NCBI GenBank assembly: GCA_905216195.1
Contig: CAJMSX010000061.1
Coordinates: forward strand, 1-18,170
DNA length: 18,170 bases
Origin: an uncultured bacterium
GTDB lineage: Bacteria > Bacteroidota > Bacteroidia > Bacteroidales > Marinifilaceae
Reading direction: 5' to 3'
Below, one piece after another: positions 8,778 through 16,291 of this stretch (position 1 is its first letter; every line of letters starts with the position of its first letter). The position numbers and the translations under genes were made by a program. The notes under the pieces are model-generated. The model searched no databases. It was not told the origin of the DNA and was given only the letters and a program-made list of their open reading frames with translations.

Positions 8778-11114
8778 TCATTCGCTCTTCAGGGCCTCTA
8801 CCGGGTTGGCTGTTGCCGAATGTATACTTTGGTATAATAAAGTCAGCAATACGATAATAAAAGTCAGCAGCAGAGCCCCTGCGAAAATCCACCAACTGAG
8901 AGTAGTCGCATAAGCAAAATTCTGCAACCAACGGTACATCGCGAAATAACTCAAAGCAAGTCCTACAGGAACCGCCGGTAAAATACGAAGTACGACATAC
9001 CGGTTCAAATCGTACACGATAGTCCCCACCTGAGCTCCCATGACGCGGCGTACACTGATTTCTTTCCGCTTTTGGTGAGCGACGAATCCCATCAGCGCCA
9101 CCAATCCCAGCAAAGCCAGAATAATCGCTAAAAACGTTCCGCTCATCAGAATCCGCGAAGTCACCTCATCCTGCCAATACTGGTTATCCACCACATCCTT
9201 TAAGGAGGAAGCGGCATAAGGGATTCCGGGATAATGCTTTTCCATCACCTCTGCTATAGCGGCCTTGGCTTCCTGATATTTGCCGGGATGATAACGGACT
9301 CCCACCATATACATACCTTGGGCATAAGCCGTATACACCAGACGTCCGATTTTATGCCGGGCCGAACCGTAATGAATATCTTTAACCACCCCGACCACCG
9401 TCATAGGCATGCCGTTAAACATTACTTTTTTTCCGACCGGATCTTTCAGATCGATAGCGGCCACCGTAGTTTCGGTCAACACGATACCGGTAGAATCCAT
9501 CCGTCCTTCATATTTCAGTTCCCGTCCGTCTACAAGCGGAATTCCGTAAAGCCGGAAATAACCGGGTCCCGTCCGTCTCTCGTCTATGGAAATACTCTCC
9601 TGGTCCGTTTGGTCCGTTCTTCTCAATCCCTGTCCGCTGCAACCGCTGAGCGGATGCCCCTGTCCCATAGACACATCCTTAATTTCAGGATACCGGAGCA
9701 AATCGGAACGCAATCCTTCGTATTCCTTGGTATTGGTACCGATCTGGACCACCGTCACATTCTCGGCATCGAATCCCAACGGCATTTTTTTCATAAAATC
9801 CAGTTGCCGCCATACGACAAACAAAGCCGATATGCAAAAAATCACGATCGAAAACTGGATCACGACCGAAGCCGCCGTCAATTTATATTTTCGCGAAACG
9901 GTTTTTCTTACCAGCTCGATCGGACTGAAACGGGAAAGGTAATAAGCCGGATAACCACCTGCAATGAGAGTGACCAGGAAAAAAAGCAATACGAAATACA
10001 CCCACATCGTACTCGTGACTCCTACTTCCCGGGGCAGATTGAAATTAATTACCTGAGCAAACGAACCTGAAAAAGCATAATAAAGTAGAATCGCCAAACC
10101 GAAAGCCAGCAGCGTAATCAGAGTCGTTTCGCCGAACAGCATTTTCATGATGCTTTCCCGGGCCGCCCCGTTTGTCTTGCGTACGCTGATTTCCGTCGCC
10201 CTCTTTTCCCCTTGGATGATATACAGGGAAACGAAATTGGAAAGCGCAATAGCCAGAATAAAAATCGTTACGATCACGATAAAAATCAAATTCGATTTGC
10301 TGGCGGTAGGGTTCAGATCGAAACCGGCCTGGGTAGCGGTATGCAATTCGCTCAACGGTTCCATGATACTGCCGAATTCACTGTTGTAATTACCGAAACG
10401 GGTCTCCAGCAGATTTGTATTCAAAGCATTGCATTTTTCCACGGCAGCAGCATAATCGGTTCCCTCCCGGAATTTTACGTACGTAAAATATTCCAATCCT
10501 CCGAAACCGAATTCCGGCAACTTGGTCAACAGATCGAAGCGGAAATGCGTATTAAAAGGGATATCTTCTATAACGGCTTTGACCTCCAGAGAAGTCCCAA
10601 AATTGTCACAAACCAGGTTCTTTCCCACCGGATTGCTTCCCACTCCGAAAAACCGGTCGGCGGTGCTGCGCGTAATCACACAGGTATTGGGATCGTTCAA
10701 AGCGCCTTCGAGATTTCCATACAATTTGGGGAAACTGAAAACATTCAGGAAAGTCGAATCCACCAGAAACGATTTTACACTCATTTTCTCCCCTTCCTCA
10801 TACCGGCAGTTCATATCCCCTATCTGATAAAGCCGGGCGGCAACCTCCACTTCCGGAACTTCCTTCGTTAAAGTCGAAGCCAGTACCCCGAAATTAATGG
10901 GATAATTTACGGTGTTACCCGCCTCCTTCCAAACACTCAAGACCCGGTAAATCCGGTCCGCATCCTTAAAATGCCGGTCGAACGAAAACTCGAAATGCAA
11001 ATATACCAGCAAAAACAAAGATACGGCCAATCCTATACCCAGACCGAAAATATTGAATACCGTCAGCCCTTTATTACAAAATGCAGCTCTGAACAAACGT
11101 GATAAAAAATTCAT
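8778..11114 (-). CDS. MacB/FtsX-type ABC transporter permease (copy 2)
   Basis: A 778-residue paralogue of the gene at 6245-8614 with the same plan: a helix at about 19-41, a periplasmic MacB-like domain, four helices up to about 437, a second periplasmic domain, then three helices near 657-679, 705-727 and 742-765. Segments shared almost word for word with copy 1 include DADRIYRVL, FGFGG-EYFTY, EISVRKT-GA, GGYPAYYLSRF, RQKRKEI and the C-terminal ATANPVEALKSE. The periplasmic domains differ most, so the substrates or partner proteins may differ. It starts at the ATG at 11114, with a promoter core and a palindrome upstream, and ends at a strong terminator. It needs an ATPase supplied from elsewhere. 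The pair looks like an old tandem duplication. Confidence 0.9.
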   Translation of the reverse strand: MNFLSRLFRAAFCNKGLTVFNIFGLGIGLAVSLFLLVYLHFEFSFDRHFKDADRIYRVLSVWKEAGNTVNYPINFGVLASTLTKEVPEVEVAARLYQIGDMNCRYEEGEKMSVKSFLVDSTFLNVFSFPKLYGNLEGALNDPNTCVITRSTADRFFGVGSNPVGKNLVCDNFGTSLEVKAVIEDIPFNTHFRFDLLTKLPEFGFGGLEYFTYVKFREGTDYAAAVEKCNALNTNLLETRFGNYNSEFGSIMEPLSELHTATQAGFDLNPTASKSNLIFIVIVTIFILAIALSNFVSLYIIQGEKRATEISVRKTNGAARESIMKMLFGETTLITLLAFGLAILLYYAFSGSFAQVINFNLPREVGVTSTMWVYFVLLFFLVTLIAGGYPAYYLSRFSPIELVRKTVSRKYKLTAASVVIQFSIVIFCISALFVVWRQLDFMKKMPLGFDAENVTVVQIGTNTKEYEGLRSDLLRYPEIKDVSMGQGHPLSGCSGQGLRRTDQTDQESISIDERRTGPGYFRLYGIPLVDGRELKYEGRMDSTGIVLTETTVAAIDLKDPVGKKVMFNGMPMTVVGVVKDIHYGSARHKIGRLVYTAYAQGMYMVGVRYHPGKYQEAKAAIAEVMEKHYPGIPYAASSLKDVVDNQYWQDEVTSRILMSGTFLAIILALLGLVALMGFVAHQKRKEISVRRVMGAQVGTIVYDLNRYVVLRILPAVPVGLALSYFAMYRWLQNFAYATTLSWWIFAGALLLTFIIVLLTLLYQSIHSATANPVEALKSE

Positions 11115-11186
11115 ATCTTTTTTGATTTAATGATTTGCCCCGGAAATATCAAAAAATATACCAAATATTCAAAGCACTAATAATCA

Positions 11187-11194
11187 CAAACTTA
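11187..11194 (-). promoter_or_regulatory. -7 promoter element for permease copy 2
   Basis: Minus-strand TAAGTTTG, a full match to TAnnTTTG, 72 bases before the ATG at 11114. There is no TTG at the usual -33 distance; instead the palindrome at 11216-11234 occupies that position, which suggests activator-dependent or repressible transcription. Confidence 0.5.
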
Positions 11195-11215
11195 TCTTCT
11201 TCACCTTCTCCTTTT

Positions 11216-11234
11216 TTGTCTAATTTTTAGACAA
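11216..11234. promoter_or_regulatory. Perfect 8-bp palindrome, candidate operator
   Basis: TTGTCTAA at 11216-11223, a 3-base spacer, then TTAGACAA at 11227-11234. It begins 21 bases upstream of the TAAGTTTG core, over the place of the -33 box, and 49 bases after the GH95 stop. On the minus strand the stem is followed by A's, not T's, so it is not an ordinary terminator for GH95. An operator for a dimeric regulator is the better reading, but no regulator is identified. Confidence 0.45.
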
Positions 11235-11283
11235 TCTTTGTATGATTTTTATACGTTATCCCCCTCCCCCGAACCGACTTCGT

Positions 11284-13629
11284 TCAACGCCAGTTCATGC
11301 TCTGTTTTTCCCCCGCCTTCAAATGCAACTCCCGGACTTCTCCTTGATAGACGATCCGGCATTTCCCTTCCACCGCCGCACTGATCCGGCATTCCTCCAA
11401 CAAGCCGTTCTTCCAGCTTATATCCACCGTATATCCACCCCGGGCTTTCAAGCCTTCCGCTTTACCGTGCGGCCAGACTGCCGGTAAAGCAGGCAACAGA
11501 TCGATTCCCCCGGTATGCGACTGCACTAAAATTTCGGCAATTCCCGCAACAGCGCCCATATTTCCATCGATTTGAAAGGGAGGATGGGCGCACAACAAAT
11601 TCGTATACGAACCGCTGCCCGAAAGATTACGGTAGGAATTAGGGCTTACCGCAGGCTTCAGGATACGGCGTAACATCTTGTACGCCTGATTTCCCTCCCC
11701 CAAACGGGCCCAGAAATTAATTTTCCACCCTAAGGACCAACCCGTTCCCCCTTCTCCCCGGTATATCAGGGAACGCCGGGCCGCTTGCGCCAGTTCAGGA
11801 GTCTTTGCAGGAGAAATCTGTGTTCCCGGATATAAAGCATACAAATGGGAAACGTGCCGGTGTTCGTCCCGGGGATCATCCAAATCTTCTTTCCATTCCT
11901 GCAATTGTCCGTACTTCCCGATTTGTAAAGGAGAAAGTTTATCTCTGGCCTCCCGTATGCTATCGGTAAAAAGTTCATTCCCTTTTAGCCGGTCCGCTGC
12001 GGTAAGCAGATTGGTAAACAAATCCCAGGCGATTTCCTGATCAATGGTGGCCCCGGCAGAAATATCCCCGTGTTCGGGAGAATAGGAAGGCGAAGAGACC
12101 AGCGTTCCGTCGGTATCTTCCGTCAGGTAATCCAGCCAGAATTCGCCTGTTTCCTTCATCACCGGCCAGGCGACTTCCTGCAAATAGTGCTCGTCCCCCG
12201 TAAAAAGATAATGTTCCCACAGATAACGGCACAGCCAGGCAGCGCTGTTGGGAGCGTATCCCCAATAGAAATCCCAGCCCGGAGCCGTATAACCGTAAGC
12301 ATTATTCATGGTATTGACGACCCATCCCCGGCTGTTAAAATATTCCCGGGCCGTCACCCGGCCGGGTTCCCGCAATTTTCCGATATAATCGATCAAAGGA
12401 AGGTGGCATTCCGGTAAATTGGTCACCTCTGCCGGCCAATAAATCATTTGCAAATTGATATTCATGTGGTAGTCGCAAGCCCAGGGAGCATTCAACTGGT
12501 GGTTCCACCGGCCCTGCAAATGAGCAGGAAGAGTACCGGGACGGGAACTGCTGATCAGCAAATAACGGCCGTACTGAAAATACAACACTTCCAATCCCGG
12601 ATCGTAGGCCCCCCGGCTATAAAGCGACTGCCTCCGGTCCGTCGGCAATTTTTCCAGTTCGCTATGCCCCAGGTCCAATTTTACCCGGTTATATAAAACG
12701 GAATAATCTTCCCGGTGTTCTTGCAGTAAATCTTCATACCGGTTATGCTTTGCCTTTTCCAGAGCCTTCCGGTTCACCGCCTTATAATCGTTCCCGAGAT
12801 ACTCCGGATACCGGTTTTGGTAAGCCGAACCTACGGATACATACAATTCCACATACTTCGCCCCCTGGATCCGATATTCCCCCTCTTTCATTTTTCCTTT
12901 TCCGTCTGTCTTTACCAATATCTTCCCTTCGAAAGATAAGCCGTTAGAAGCCAGCCTGCCCGTAACGATAAGCACATTTCGTTCCCCCGAAGCAAAGCGG
13001 GTTCCCTCATGCGGAGAAACAAATCCGATCCGGTAATCGATGCCTTTCTGCGCCGTGTTGGTATACCTCAGGACAATCAGACGCGAAGGATAAGAAGCAA
13101 AATAATTATTTTTAAAGTTCGTTTCTCCGACGCGGTAAGTCACTTCTCCCAGGGAAGCAGCTATATCCAGGCTCCGGCGGTAACCGGAAAAAACCGTATC
13201 CGCCAAATCCGCTTTTACGAAAAGCGAACCGAAAGGCTGATTTCCTCCGAAATCGCCGAACTGATCGCCGGCTACCGTCGGATGAGTTTCTCCCACCAAA
13301 TAGCGGGAAGCAAGAGCTGCCGCTCCTTTTTTATCTCCTTTTTTCAACAACTCCCGTATTTCCGGCACATATTTCCAACTCCCTTTCTTATTCCCTCCGT
13401 TATAAACTGCCGAAGCCCGCGGACCGCCTGCCCAGAAACTTTCCTCGGCAATCTGTACCTCGTCGGTAAACGGCCCGCCGTAAAACATAGCCCCCATGTA
13501 TCCGTTTCCGATCGGTAAGGCTTCGTTCATCCAATCCCGGGCCGGAAAAGTATACCACAATTCCTGAGCGAATAAACACCCGGATTCCCATAACAATAGA
13601 AAAATGATAATTTGTTTCTTAAGCCTCAT
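11284..13629 (-). CDS. Glycoside hydrolase family 95, alpha-L-fucosidase type
   Basis: A secreted enzyme that hydrolyses terminal alpha-L-fucose (in most members the alpha-1,2 link to galactose) by inversion. From the ATG at 13629 it has 781 residues: signal peptide at about 1-22 (ending CLFAQ), an N-terminal beta domain opening with ALPIGNGYMGAMFYGG and EESFWAGGP, then an (alpha/alpha)6 barrel. The catalytic set of the family is present: MNINLQM (Asn390 and Asn392), SPEHG (Glu519, the general acid) and QIDGNMG (Asp688), matching Asn421/Asn423/Glu566/Asp766 of Bifidobacterium AfcA. The frame is open to 13692, but MRLKKQ at 13629 gives a proper signal peptide and overlaps the aldolase gene by 11 bases, which implies translational coupling. 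A minority of GH95 members are alpha-L-galactosidases, so the exact sugar is not certain. Confidence 0.92.
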   Translation of the reverse strand: MRLKKQIIIFLLLWESGCLFAQELWYTFPARDWMNEALPIGNGYMGAMFYGGPFTDEVQIAEESFWAGGPRASAVYNGGNKKGSWKYVPEIRELLKKGDKKGAAALASRYLVGETHPTVAGDQFGDFGGNQPFGSLFVKADLADTVFSGYRRSLDIAASLGEVTYRVGETNFKNNYFASYPSRLIVLRYTNTAQKGIDYRIGFVSPHEGTRFASGERNVLIVTGRLASNGLSFEGKILVKTDGKGKMKEGEYRIQGAKYVELYVSVGSAYQNRYPEYLGNDYKAVNRKALEKAKHNRYEDLLQEHREDYSVLYNRVKLDLGHSELEKLPTDRRQSLYSRGAYDPGLEVLYFQYGRYLLISSSRPGTLPAHLQGRWNHQLNAPWACDYHMNINLQMIYWPAEVTNLPECHLPLIDYIGKLREPGRVTAREYFNSRGWVVNTMNNAYGYTAPGWDFYWGYAPNSAAWLCRYLWEHYLFTGDEHYLQEVAWPVMKETGEFWLDYLTEDTDGTLVSSPSYSPEHGDISAGATIDQEIAWDLFTNLLTAADRLKGNELFTDSIREARDKLSPLQIGKYGQLQEWKEDLDDPRDEHRHVSHLYALYPGTQISPAKTPELAQAARRSLIYRGEGGTGWSLGWKINFWARLGEGNQAYKMLRRILKPAVSPNSYRNLSGSGSYTNLLCAHPPFQIDGNMGAVAGIAEILVQSHTGGIDLLPALPAVWPHGKAEGLKARGGYTVDISWKNGLLEECRISAAVEGKCRIVYQGEVRELHLKAGEKQSMNWR

Positions 13630-14284
13630 CCTGTTCCGGTTTACGGTGATAACGAATAAAATCTTTCCATTCTTGCAGAGCCGCAGGAGCAATGGTATTA
13701 AAATTCATTCCGCTGAGGATCATTATCTGACACACCATTTCTAAAAATTCAGCCCGTTGGATCACTTCCCTGAAATCTTTACCGGCATATACTTGTCCGT
13801 GATTTTCCATCAAAACGGACTCGTGATGCTGCAAAGCTTCTTCCACAGCCCGGGCTAAAGCAGGAGAACCCGGACGCAGGTAAGGTACGAAGGCGATTTC
13901 ATCCCCGCAATGCAAGGCGATTTCCGCCGTTACATGAAAATTATCCGGTTTATGCTTCATACAAGCAACCGTCGTAGCATAAATACTTTGACAATGAAGC
14001 ACCACCCGGATTTCCGGCCGATTGCGTAAAACCGACAAATGAAAAACACTTTCCATAGAAGGCTGGACACCGTTTACCGGCACACCGTCCTCCATCCGGC
14101 ACACCGCAATGTCTTCCGGCTTTAATTCGGGAAGCCAGGCGCCCGTGGCGGAAACCAGGGCCAGGTCTCCGATCCTCCAGGATAAATTACCGCTACTGCA
14201 ACGGGTTAAGCCGCGTCTGCCCACCTCCCGGGCAGCCGCCACAAATTCTTCCACATGTTTTTCCGTTATTTCCATATCTTTCAT
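13619..14284 (-). CDS. fucA: Class II aldolase, L-fuculose-1-phosphate aldolase type
   Basis: Cytoplasmic aldolase of the adducin/class II family, expected to cleave L-fuculose-1-phosphate into dihydroxyacetone phosphate and lactaldehyde. It has 221 residues, the usual FucA length. Visible motifs are CSSGNLSWR (29-37), SATGAWLPEL (45-54, phosphate binding), PSMESVFH (75-82, with Glu78 as likely catalytic acid), LHCQSIYATT (96-105), LRPGSPALA (137-145) and ENHGQVYAG (160-168, His162). The zinc site of E. coli FucA is His92-x-His94 plus His155; here the first and third are kept (His97, His162) but the second is Gln99. The start may be at 14284 or at the second ATG at 14275. Its last 11 bases contain the start of the GH95 gene. 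The fucosidase neighbour supports a fucose role. A non-fucose class II aldolase remains possible. Confidence 0.83.
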   Translation of the reverse strand: MKDMEITEKHVEEFVAAAREVGRRGLTRCSSGNLSWRIGDLALVSATGAWLPELKPEDIAVCRMEDGVPVNGVQPSMESVFHLSVLRNRPEIRVVLHCQSIYATTVACMKHKPDNFHVTAEIALHCGDEIAFVPYLRPGSPALARAVEEALQHHESVLMENHGQVYAGKDFREVIQRAEFLEMVCQIMILSGMNFNTIAPAALQEWKDFIRYHRKPEQDEA

Positions 14285-14349
14285 TTTACTTTTTTCAATT
14301 TATAAAACAAATAAACGAATTTATTCCCGGAATGGAACCGGAATCTATA

Positions 14350-14417
14350 AAAAAAGATAAGTTTCCGGAGACCCGGAATCAAAATAGGGGCGGTTGGCTC
14401 CCGGGCAACCCGACCCC
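14350..14417 (-). other. Two hairpins in the leader region upstream of fucA
   Basis: A GC-rich hairpin (GGGG 14387-14390 with CCCC 14414-14417, and GGTTG 14392-14396 with CAACC 14406-14410) is followed on the minus strand by a perfect hairpin, TTCCGG-GTCT-CCGGAA (14378-14363), then ACTTATCTTTTTTT. They lie just beyond the GH109 terminator and 79 bases or more before the fucA start. They could be a backup terminator, a leader attenuator or a small RNA; the sequence does not decide. Confidence 0.4.
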
Positions 14418-14419
14418 TT

Positions 14420-14466
14420 AAAAAAAAGAGAATAACTTTGCAATGAGTCATTGAAAAGTTATTCTC
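14420..14466 (-). terminator. Strong rho-independent terminator after GH109 gene
   Basis: GAGAATAACTTT (14428-14439) pairs perfectly with AAAGTTATTCTC (14455-14466). Inside it CAATGA (14441-14446) and TCATTG (14448-14453) are also complementary, so the whole 39 bases form a near-perfect palindrome. On the minus strand the stem is followed by eight T's (14427-14420). It lies 34 bases past the GH109 stop and separates that gene from the fucA-GH95 operon. Confidence 0.9.
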
Positions 14467-14500
14467 CCAAACGTAAACTATCAAATTCTTCCCTTACTTC

Positions 14501-15937
14501 CTATTTGGCATAGGCATGACGGAAGCCGTTTTCTTTTTTCCAGGCTCCCCGGGTAAAATCCGGGAAAGCAACGGGAGCACCGTAATTTTTAACCGACAAC
14601 TCCGTCAGTTCGCCCCAGCAAGACCAATCTGCCGCATCGTACACATTCATATCGAGAGGCAGTCCGTTTCTCAGGCAATACACCAGACGATAATCCATAA
14701 TGAAGTCCATACCGCCGTGTCCGCCCACCTTGCGGGCTAATTCTCCCACTTCCTTGGTGATCGGATGTTCGTATTCCTTCATCATCGCATTGAACTGCTC
14801 TTTCGAAAGAAAATCGTGAGCACTCAAATTATCGAATTTAACTTCCAGGTCCGTATTGGGATCCAAAGCGATACCCGGACGCGGATATTTCTCGATATAC
14901 CCTTTGGTACCGCTGAGACAATGTTTCCGGTTATAAGGACGGGGACTCGTCACATCGTGCTGAATCATAATGCTCTTCCCTTTAGCCGTTTTCACCAGAG
15001 TCGTATTCATATCTCCCATTTTATATTCCTGACGGGCCATTTCCGAATTTTCGCCGAATTTTTCCTTCGCATAGGCCGTCATTCCGAATTCGTCACTGGA
15101 CAGGGATACCAGATACTCCATCCGATCGCCCCGGCCCAAATTCAATGCCTGCGCTACCGGCCCCAGACCATGGGTGGCATAAGGATTACCCGTATGCTCC
15201 TCATTGTATTTCAAACGCCACCAATCGTTATAGCCTCCGTCCTTCGGATCCATGAAATTCAAAAAACGTAAATCGTGAATATAAGCTCCTTCCGCATGTA
15301 CGATTTCACCCAACACTCCTTTTTGAGCCATATTCAAAGTCGCCATTTCAAAAAAGTCATAGCAGCAATTTTCCAGCATCATACAGTGTTTCCGGGTTTT
15401 TTCGGACATATTTACCAATTGCCAGCATTCGTCCACCGTCGTGGCGATGGGAACTTCGCAAGCTACATGCTTTCCATGCTCCATGGCATACAACGCCATA
15501 GGCGTATGAGTATTCCAGTCCGTGCAAATATACACCAAATCGATATCGTCCCGTTCGCACAATTGCTTCCAGGCATCCTCACTTCCTGCATATTCCGCGG
15601 CTTCCGGCAAGCCTTTGGCCGTCAGTATTTTCTGAGTAGATTTTACTCTCTCCGGATGAATATCGCACAAAGCGACGATCTTTACCCCGTCCAGATAAGT
15701 AAAACGTTGCACGGCTCCGGGCCCACGCATGCCCAAACCGATAAACCCAACCCGTACCGTATCCATTTTCGGTGCGGTCAGACCAATTACATCCGTCTGC
15801 CCGGCAGGACGCTCGGGAGCCGGCAAAACAATAGGAGTTCTTTGTGCTACGGTAGATCCGTTCTGTTCCGTTTTTCTGACGCTATCGCATGAAAAAAACA
15901 TCAAACCGGCTACCAATAAACTTAAAATTCTCAACAT
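14501..15937 (-). CDS. Glycoside hydrolase family 109 lipoprotein (alpha-N-acetylgalactosaminidase type)
   Basis: GH109 enzymes remove terminal alpha-GalNAc by an NAD-dependent oxidation-elimination mechanism; the founding member converts blood group A antigen to H. The 478-residue product begins with a lipoprotein signal (LMFFSC, Cys17) and a linker to about residue 60. A Rossmann domain follows with VGFIGLGMRGPG (63-74), then ACEVPIATTVDE (159-170). The family-specific part includes GGYNDWW (234-240), NPYATHGLGPVAQAL (251-265, Tyr253 and His256 in the active-site Tyr-x-x-His), SPRPYNRK (331-338, Tyr335) and the long C-terminal block GGHGGMDFIMDYRLVYCLRN to PDFTRGAWKK. These separate it from ordinary Gfo/Idh/MocA dehydrogenases. 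It is a single-gene unit with promoter and terminator, next to the fucosidase operon. GH109 members vary in activity, so the substrate is inferred. Confidence 0.88.
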   Translation of the reverse strand: MLRILSLLVAGLMFFSCDSVRKTEQNGSTVAQRTPIVLPAPERPAGQTDVIGLTAPKMDTVRVGFIGLGMRGPGAVQRFTYLDGVKIVALCDIHPERVKSTQKILTAKGLPEAAEYAGSEDAWKQLCERDDIDLVYICTDWNTHTPMALYAMEHGKHVACEVPIATTVDECWQLVNMSEKTRKHCMMLENCCYDFFEMATLNMAQKGVLGEIVHAEGAYIHDLRFLNFMDPKDGGYNDWWRLKYNEEHTGNPYATHGLGPVAQALNLGRGDRMEYLVSLSSDEFGMTAYAKEKFGENSEMARQEYKMGDMNTTLVKTAKGKSIMIQHDVTSPRPYNRKHCLSGTKGYIEKYPRPGIALDPNTDLEVKFDNLSAHDFLSKEQFNAMMKEYEHPITKEVGELARKVGGHGGMDFIMDYRLVYCLRNGLPLDMNVYDAADWSCWGELTELSVKNYGAPVAFPDFTRGAWKKENGFRHAYAK

Positions 15938-15996
15938 AAATCCTGTTTTTTAATTATTAATTTATTTTCACGCTTCATTTCAACCGATTGCGGGGG

Positions 15997-16027
15997 TAAA
16001 GATATAATGATTTTTTCAAAAAACAAG
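15997..16027 (-). promoter_or_regulatory. Promoter of the GH109 gene
   Basis: On the minus strand CTTG (16027-16024), a 19-base spacer, then TATCTTTA (16004-15997). This matches the Bacteroides TTTG-N19-TAnnTTTG layout with a mismatch in each box. It would give a leader of roughly 50 bases before the ATG at 15937. It is the most complete promoter in the window. Confidence 0.6.
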
Positions 16028-16068
16028 AGATGAATGTAAATTTTTTTAAAAAGAATATTAAAAATAAG

Positions 16069-16102
16069 GAAAAACCCGGTATGAAAAAAAATCATACCGG
16101 GT
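16069..16102 (-). terminator. Rho-independent terminator after the small Ser/Lys-rich gene
   Basis: ACCCGGTATGA (16074-16084) pairs perfectly with TCATACCGGGT (16092-16102) around a 7-base loop of A's. On the minus strand the stem runs into TTTTCCTTATTTTT. It lies 26 bases after the stop at 16129 and isolates this cluster from the GH109 promoter. Confidence 0.85.
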
Positions 16103-16128
16103 CTATTCAACCGACGGATCGTTATCCG

Positions 16129-16272
16129 TTAGTTTTCTTCTTCATTCATACGATCTGAATTGGATTTACTTTGAGTAGATTTTCTACCTCTGTTTGATCC
16201 GCTCTTGGAAGAAGTTGAACCGCTCTTAGAGGAACTGCTTCTTGATTGTCTGCTTTTTGATTCTTCTTTCAT
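16129..16272 (-). CDS. Small Ser/Lys/Arg-rich protein, function unknown
   Basis: A 47-residue product (MKEESKSRQS to MNEEEN). The middle is a basic, serine-rich stretch with repeated S-K-S-G-S units (SKSGSTSSKSGSNRGRKS); the C-terminus is acidic. I count 11 Lys/Arg against 6 Asp/Glu. There is almost no hydrophobic residue, so it is predicted disordered. The frame is open upstream to 16590, but that part is a shadow of the repeat protein; the ATG at 16272 lies 19 bases after the stop of the gene before it. It precedes a perfect terminator, which supports it as the last gene of a small operon. I do not recognise a family; nucleic-acid binding would be a guess from composition. Confidence 0.6.
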   Translation of the reverse strand: MKEESKSRQSRSSSSKSGSTSSKSGSNRGRKSTQSKSNSDRMNEEEN

Positions 16273-16291
16273 AATTTTAAAATTTAGGTGA

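Noticed and set aside
9234..10070. Long plus-strand open frame of 278 codons opposite permease copy 2
   Set aside because: It is antisense to a well-supported permease, has no domain, low-complexity His/Arg/Ser-rich content and no promoter; it is a shadow frame.
15275..15892. Plus-strand frame of 205 codons opposite the GH109 gene
   Set aside because: Fully antisense to a gene with many conserved motifs; no recognisable protein features.
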